NCBI GenBank assembly: GCA_903924445.1
Contig: CAIYBQ010000317.1
Coordinates: 1-8,661 of the forward strand
From: an uncultured Armatimonadota bacterium
Lineage (GTDB): Bacteria; Armatimonadota; Armatimonadia; Armatimonadales; Armatimonadaceae
Direction of reading: 5' to 3'
DNA length: 8,661 nt
Shown: in pieces, positions 5,881 to 8,661 of the stretch
How the letters are laid out: each line of letters opens with the position of its first letter
How positions within the stretch are numbered: the stretch's first letter is position 1
Notes under the pieces: model-generated
What the model was told of the DNA's origin: nothing
The model's database searches: none
The model's input: the letters and a program-made list of their open reading frames with translations, nothing else
Made by a program: the position numbers and the translations under genes

Positions 5881-6350
5881 CGTGCAACCGACCGGATCTT
5901 TGCAAAGTGCCAAAGCATGTGCTCTGGCTTTCGGGCTTGGGTATCGAGCTCGCTGATCGCTTGATCTAGAAGCCCGGATGCCCCTATGCCCCAGAAGACA
6001 TCATCTGCGGTTGTGGCATTTCCGATGCGTTCTACGACAAGGTGAACATTCTCAGTCGTGATAACCCAACGAACACCAGGAACGGCTTTCCCAACGTTGT
6101 AAAGTAGCTGCTGGAGCGGACGTTCCCCTTTCAAGTAGCCGACAAGCGGTAAATGAGCGGACAGTGTCAGGAGGGAATCATCATCGGATGCTGAAAGCGA
6201 GTAGACACCTGCACTTACATCGAGAAGGAGGTCTTCGGAGCTACCTCTGCGACACGCAATCCCGCTGGAGACTAAAGCCATCTCCAGTAGTGTAATGCGT
6301 TCTGTGTCAGAGCGATTTGCGAACAATGACGGCGCACCAATCGCCTTCAT
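5877..6350 (-). CDS. Small uncharacterised alpha/beta protein A (up to 157 residues)
   Basis: Not recognised. The start is uncertain. The ATG at 6350 gives 157 residues and a 44-bp overlap with prmA. The ATG at 6281 gives 134 residues and no overlap, but its GGAG touches the ATG directly, too close for a normal site. The helix TERITLLEMALVSSG runs across the second ATG, which mildly favours the longer form. Seen: strands DLLLDVSAGVYSLSA and LLTLSAHLPLV, a helix PLQQLLYNVGKAVPG, strands VRWVITTEN and VHLVVERIG, and a C-terminal helix from DDVFWGIGASGLLDQAISEL. Soluble, with no signal peptide. The order parallels the following gene, to which it is coupled by ATGA, suggesting a heterodimer or tandem duplicates. 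Co-transcription with dnaJ-prmA might hint at chaperone or translation-related work; this is inference. Confidence 0.7.
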   Translation of the reverse strand: MKAIGAPSLFANRSDTERITLLEMALVSSGIACRRGSSEDLLLDVSAGVYSLSASDDDSLLTLSAHLPLVGYLKGERPLQQLLYNVGKAVPGVRWVITTENVHLVVERIGNATTADDVFWGIGASGLLDQAISELDTQARKPEHMLWHFAKIRSVAR

Positions 6351-7143
6351 CCGGGCTCGACAGCAATGTATGTCCACACTGCTCAAGGGCATCGATGACA
6401 TCCTGACGTCGTTCATGGATGATTCCGCTAGTGACTAGCGTTCCTCCCGGCACCAGGGATGCTGTTAGGGCATCTGCCATACCGATGATGACATCCGGAA
6501 GAATATTCGCCACCACAATGTCAAATGGCCCTGCGGGCGGTTCTTCTGCGACATGGACATCGATTCCACTTGTCACGCGGTTCCGCTCGAGGTTGTCGAG
6601 GGAGACCTTCACCGCAACAGGGTCATTATCGGTTGCGACAACACTTGCAGCGCCGAGAAGGTGTGCACCAAGGGCAAGAATTCCTGACCCGGTTCCGACA
6701 TCGGCGACGCGCGCACCGGCAACCGGTAGGCTCTCGAGTGCCCGCAGGCACAAGCGTGTCGTGGCGTGGAGTCCCGTGCCAAATGCCATCCCGGGATCAA
6801 GCTCAATCACTCGTTGCTGCGGGGTTGGTGTGAAATCTTCCCAGCTGGGCTTAATGACGAAGTTCTCACCGATCAGCTGTGGCTTGAAGTATTGCTTCCA
6901 CGCGTGGGCCCAGTCTTCTTCGGCAAGCTTACGGCGCAGCGTGATTGGAAACGGAATGGCTTCCTTGAGGCGCGAAAGGGCTCCTTCGAGGCGGTCATCG
7001 ATGGGAAGATAACCCACCACTTCTCCATCACGCGCATCATAGCCATGGCAGCCTGCCTGCTCAAGGAGGGCTGCGCCGGCGAGTTCCTGGTCATCCCCGG
7101 ATGCCGTTACAACAACTTCCGCCCAGTAAGCAGGTCCTGCCAT
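6307..7143 (-). CDS. prmA: Ribosomal protein L11 methyltransferase PrmA
   Basis: 278 residues from the ATG at 7143, 4 bp after the dnaJ stop. The open frame extends further upstream into dnaJ, but MAGPAYWAEVVV is the natural family N-terminus and GGAGAGG lies nine bases before this ATG. Seen: an N-terminal substrate-recognition domain with EEDWAHAWKQYFKP (75-88); ELDPGMAFGTGLHATT (114-129), highly typical of PrmA; SAM motif I DVGTGSG (148-154); ATDNDPVAV (170-178) for the SAM ribose; and VVANILPDVI (210-219), the catalytic-loop motif. Known: PrmA methylates lysines and the N-terminal amino group of ribosomal protein L11 in the cytosol; in E. coli the gene is dispensable. Length is normal (about 290) and nothing is missing. 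dnaJ followed by prmA is a known gene order, for example in Bacillus. Confidence 0.96.
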   Translation of the reverse strand: MAGPAYWAEVVVTASGDDQELAGAALLEQAGCHGYDARDGEVVGYLPIDDRLEGALSRLKEAIPFPITLRRKLAEEDWAHAWKQYFKPQLIGENFVIKPSWEDFTPTPQQRVIELDPGMAFGTGLHATTRLCLRALESLPVAGARVADVGTGSGILALGAHLLGAASVVATDNDPVAVKVSLDNLERNRVTSGIDVHVAEEPPAGPFDIVVANILPDVIIGMADALTASLVPGGTLVTSGIIHERRQDVIDALEQCGHTLLSSPDEGDWCAVIVRKSL

Positions 7144-7147
7144 GGTG

Positions 7148-8296
7148 TTAGTCCTCTCCGCGAAGGACGCGCTTGAAGCGATCCCACATCGTGCGTTGCT
7201 CGGATGCATGATGGTGTGACTGATCACCGCGCAGCTCTGCAAACTCTTCCAGTTTCTGACGTTCGACGTCCGAGAGACGGGTTGGCGTTACAACATGCGC
7301 CACTACAATAAGATTTCCCTTTTGCTGAGGCCGCCGAACATCAGGCATCCCGTGACCACGCAGCGTAAACTGCGCCTCTGGCTGTGTGCCTTCGGGGATT
7401 GTGACAGGGATTTCACGTCCATCGATGCCCAATACGGACAGCTGCGCACCGAGTGCCGCCTGTACAAACGAGATGCTGACGCTGATATAGAGGTCATGTC
7501 CATCCCGGACAAAGCGATCGTGTTCCTTCACACGGAAGACAGCATACAGATCGCCGCTTGGGCCGCCCATGGCGCCAGTGTGACCTTCGCCGCGCAGGGG
7601 AACCGTCATGCCTTCATCGATACCGGGCATGATTGGCACGGTGATCTTGGACTGCTTTTGAACGCGGCCCTTGCCGCCACAGCCGGTACAGGGGTCCTTA
7701 ATGGTTTGTCCACGGCCGCCACAGCGAACGCAGGGAACGACATTTTGGACGGTCATGAACCCGAGGGACTGCTGCTGGCGGACTTGTCCTGCGCCGCCGC
7801 AGGCGGTACAGGTTTCGGGCTTTGAGCCAGCCTTGGCCCCGGAGCCACTACAGGTCGAACAGGCTTCGACGCGCGGGATATTGATGTCCTTGGAGCCGCC
7901 ATTGAAGGCTTCTTCTAGGGTTACATCGATGGCAACTTCGATATCCTGTCCGCGTTGGGGCCCGCCGGCGCGGCGTCCGCCACCACCTGCAAACTGATCT
8001 CCAAAGAAGGTCGAGAAGAGGTCTTCAAAGCCACCAAAGCCCTGTTGACCAGCGCCACCGCCGCCCATCCCGGGCATCGAATGTCCGAAGCGGTCATATT
8101 GACCACGCTTTTGCTGGTCCGAGAGCACTTCGTAGGCCTCAGCGACTTCCTTGAACTTATCCTCAGCGGTTGCATCCCCGGGATTAACATCAGGGTGAAG
8201 CGTTCGCGCGAGCTTCCGGTAAGCCGACTTAATTTCATCCTGGCCGGCGCTTCTGCCGACACCAAGCACATCGTAGTAGTCGCGTTTATCTGCCAT
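7148..8296 (-). CDS. dnaJ: Chaperone protein DnaJ (Hsp40)
   Basis: 382 residues, full length for class A DnaJ. Seen: J-domain (about 5-70) with the HPD motif at 34-36, which stimulates DnaK ATPase; a Gly/Phe-rich linker (about 76-115) with FEDLFSTFFGD; four CxxCxGxG zinc-binding repeats at Cys146/149, 163/166, 189/192 and 203/206; and the two C-terminal substrate-binding domains with IMPGIDEG, RGEGHTGAMGG and LRGHGMPDVR. The C-terminal tail holds SHHHASEQRT and ends in RGED. Known: DnaJ delivers unfolded proteins to DnaK and GrpE. No strong Shine-Dalgarno precedes the ATG at 8296. The 98-bp upstream gap contains several palindromes. prmA follows 4 bp downstream, so they form an operon. No dnaK or grpE is visible in the window. 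Confidence 0.98.
   Translation of the reverse strand: MADKRDYYDVLGVGRSAGQDEIKSAYRKLARTLHPDVNPGDATAEDKFKEVAEAYEVLSDQQKRGQYDRFGHSMPGMGGGGAGQQGFGGFEDLFSTFFGDQFAGGGGRRAGGPQRGQDIEVAIDVTLEEAFNGGSKDINIPRVEACSTCSGSGAKAGSKPETCTACGGAGQVRQQQSLGFMTVQNVVPCVRCGGRGQTIKDPCTGCGGKGRVQKQSKITVPIMPGIDEGMTVPLRGEGHTGAMGGPSGDLYAVFRVKEHDRFVRDGHDLYISVSISFVQAALGAQLSVLGIDGREIPVTIPEGTQPEAQFTLRGHGMPDVRRPQQKGNLIVVAHVVTPTRLSDVERQKLEEFAELRGDQSHHHASEQRTMWDRFKRVLRGED
7153..7159 (-). promoter_or_regulatory. Ribosome-binding site deciding the prmA start
   Basis: The minus strand reads GGAGAGG nine bases before the ATG at 7143. It lies within the last codons of dnaJ, supporting coupled translation and the shorter, family-typical PrmA start. 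Confidence 0.55.
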
Positions 8297-8321
8297 AGTC
8301 GTGTTTCAACGTTCCGCGGAT

Positions 8322-8337
8322 GTTTGAACAGTCAAAC
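8322..8337. repeat. Inverted repeat GTTTGA-ACAG-TCAAAC
   Basis: A perfect 6-bp stem with a 4-base loop, 26 bp upstream of the dnaJ ATG. In RNA it would make a small hairpin just 5' of the start region. Confidence 0.5.
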
Positions 8338-8339
8338 GC

Positions 8340-8364
8340 CCCCGAAGCCGCGGGGCCATCGGGG
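8340..8364. repeat. GC-rich inverted repeat CCCCGA/TCGGGG
   Basis: A perfect 6-bp stem with a 13-base loop that itself contains CCGCGG. It could weakly terminate the upstream transcript, but the minus strand has no U-run after it. Confidence 0.4.
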
Positions 8365-8394
8365 ACGTATACACTACGATCGGAAAGAGCGGAT

Positions 8395-8661
8395 TTACTC
8401 TTCGTCTTCGTCCGTTGCGACAGGCTCGTCTTCTTCTTCTTCTTCGCTCTCGACATCGTCGAGCTCTTCTTCAGACTCAACCAGCATCGCTTCCATATCA
8501 GCACCAAGCGCAGCAGCAGCACGTGCAAGCTCAGCATCCGGGAGGAACTCATCCACTTCGACATCGAGCTCACGGGCGCCAACAACGGCCTGGCGATCAG
8601 CTTCAGCTTCCTGTCCAGCGAGGGATGACTTGTCTTCACGGCCCTTGATCACACCAGCGGC
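8395..8661 (-). CDS. C-terminal fragment of an unrecognised protein with a strongly acidic tail
   Basis: Open from the window edge (starting AAGVIKGRED) to TAA at 8395, 88 residues. The true start is beyond base 8661; a GTG at 8652 should not be taken as the start. Seen: a mixed charged helical stretch with SSLAGQEAEADRQAVVGARE, then DEFLPDAELARAAAALGADM, then a tail of about 27 residues that is mostly Glu and Asp (ESEEELDDVESEEEEEDEP, then DEDEE). I do not recognise the family. It is not a typical DnaK or GrpE end, although those genes often precede dnaJ. The acidic tail could bind basic proteins or nucleic-acid-binding partners. It is probably real: the frame is open to the window edge, its residue composition is coherent, and it ends cleanly before the dnaJ leader. 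Confidence 0.65.
   Translation of the reverse strand, partial: AAGVIKGREDKSSLAGQEAEADRQAVVGARELDVEVDEFLPDAELARAAAALGADMEAMLVESEEELDDVESEEEEEDEPVATDEDEE
8431..8445. repeat. Trinucleotide repeat (TTC)5 / (GAA)5
   Basis: Five perfect TTC units on the plus strand, encoding consecutive Glu residues in the acidic tail on the minus strand. Short enough to be stable, but a possible slippage site that would only change tail length by whole residues. Confidence 0.7.

Larger units (their letters stand above)
8297..8394 (-). promoter_or_regulatory. dnaJ: dnaJ leader with clustered palindromes
   Basis: A 98-bp gap between the acidic-tail protein gene and dnaJ. It holds an 8-bp palindrome TCCGCGGA (8313-8320), a tight hairpin GTTTGA-N4-TCAAAC (8322-8337) and a GC-rich hairpin CCCCGA-N13-TCGGGG (8340-8364). 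No CIRCE element (TTAGCACTC-N9-GAGTGCTAA) and no T-tract terminator is present. The structured leader may attenuate or temperature-control dnaJ translation, or bind a regulator; which one is not shown. Confidence 0.4.

Noticed and set aside
7144..7242. Longer prmA frame reaching into dnaJ
   Set aside because: The extra 33 residues overlap the dnaJ end and are not part of the PrmA family; the ATG at 7143 has a good ribosome-binding site.
7295..7825. Plus-strand 176-codon frame opposite dnaJ
   Set aside because: It is antisense to the zinc-finger and C-terminal domains of DnaJ; its Gly/Ala-rich composition is a by-product of the complementary codons.

Overview
All convincing genes in this window lie on the minus strand, so it reads most naturally from base 8661 down to base 1. 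Base composition looks close to 50% GC and coding is dense. There are no tRNA, rRNA, CRISPR, insertion-sequence or phage genes. The host is a bacterium, but the phylum cannot be fixed from the sequence. The M14 peptidase and the FAD enzyme recall Planctomycetota or Acidobacteriota proteins. That is an impression from memory, not a search result.

Region 1 (8661 to about 5494) is a housekeeping block. It opens with the end of an unrecognised protein with a very acidic tail. A 98-bp leader rich in small palindromes follows, then dnaJ (Hsp40 co-chaperone) and, 4 bp later, prmA (ribosomal protein L11 methyltransferase). Two small unrecognised genes follow. The first appears to overlap the end of prmA and the second overlaps the first by ATGA. 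The two proteins share a similar predicted alpha/beta layout and may be diverged paralogues acting as a pair.

Region 2 (5493 to 3658) starts with a 143-bp non-coding stretch full of short dyads and direct repeats. It is followed by a 52-residue single-span membrane protein gene and a 493-residue M14-type zinc carboxypeptidase with all expected catalytic residues but no signal peptide. A near-perfect 17-bp palindrome sits in the 52-bp gap between the small gene and the peptidase.

Region 3 (3493 to 1) is the most interesting. It is a tight operon of a HemN/HemW-like radical SAM enzyme, a chorismate-lyase-like (UbiC/DUF98-type) protein, an FAD enzyme with flavin-dependent-halogenase signatures, and a hot-dog acyl-CoA thioesterase cut by the window edge. 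Three of these junctions overlap or abut. Together they suggest a specialised pathway that makes an aromatic acid from chorismate, modifies it redox-wise or by halogenation, and handles it as a thioester. An aryl-polyene-type or related aromatic product is possible. This pathway is inferred and the remaining genes probably lie beyond base 1.
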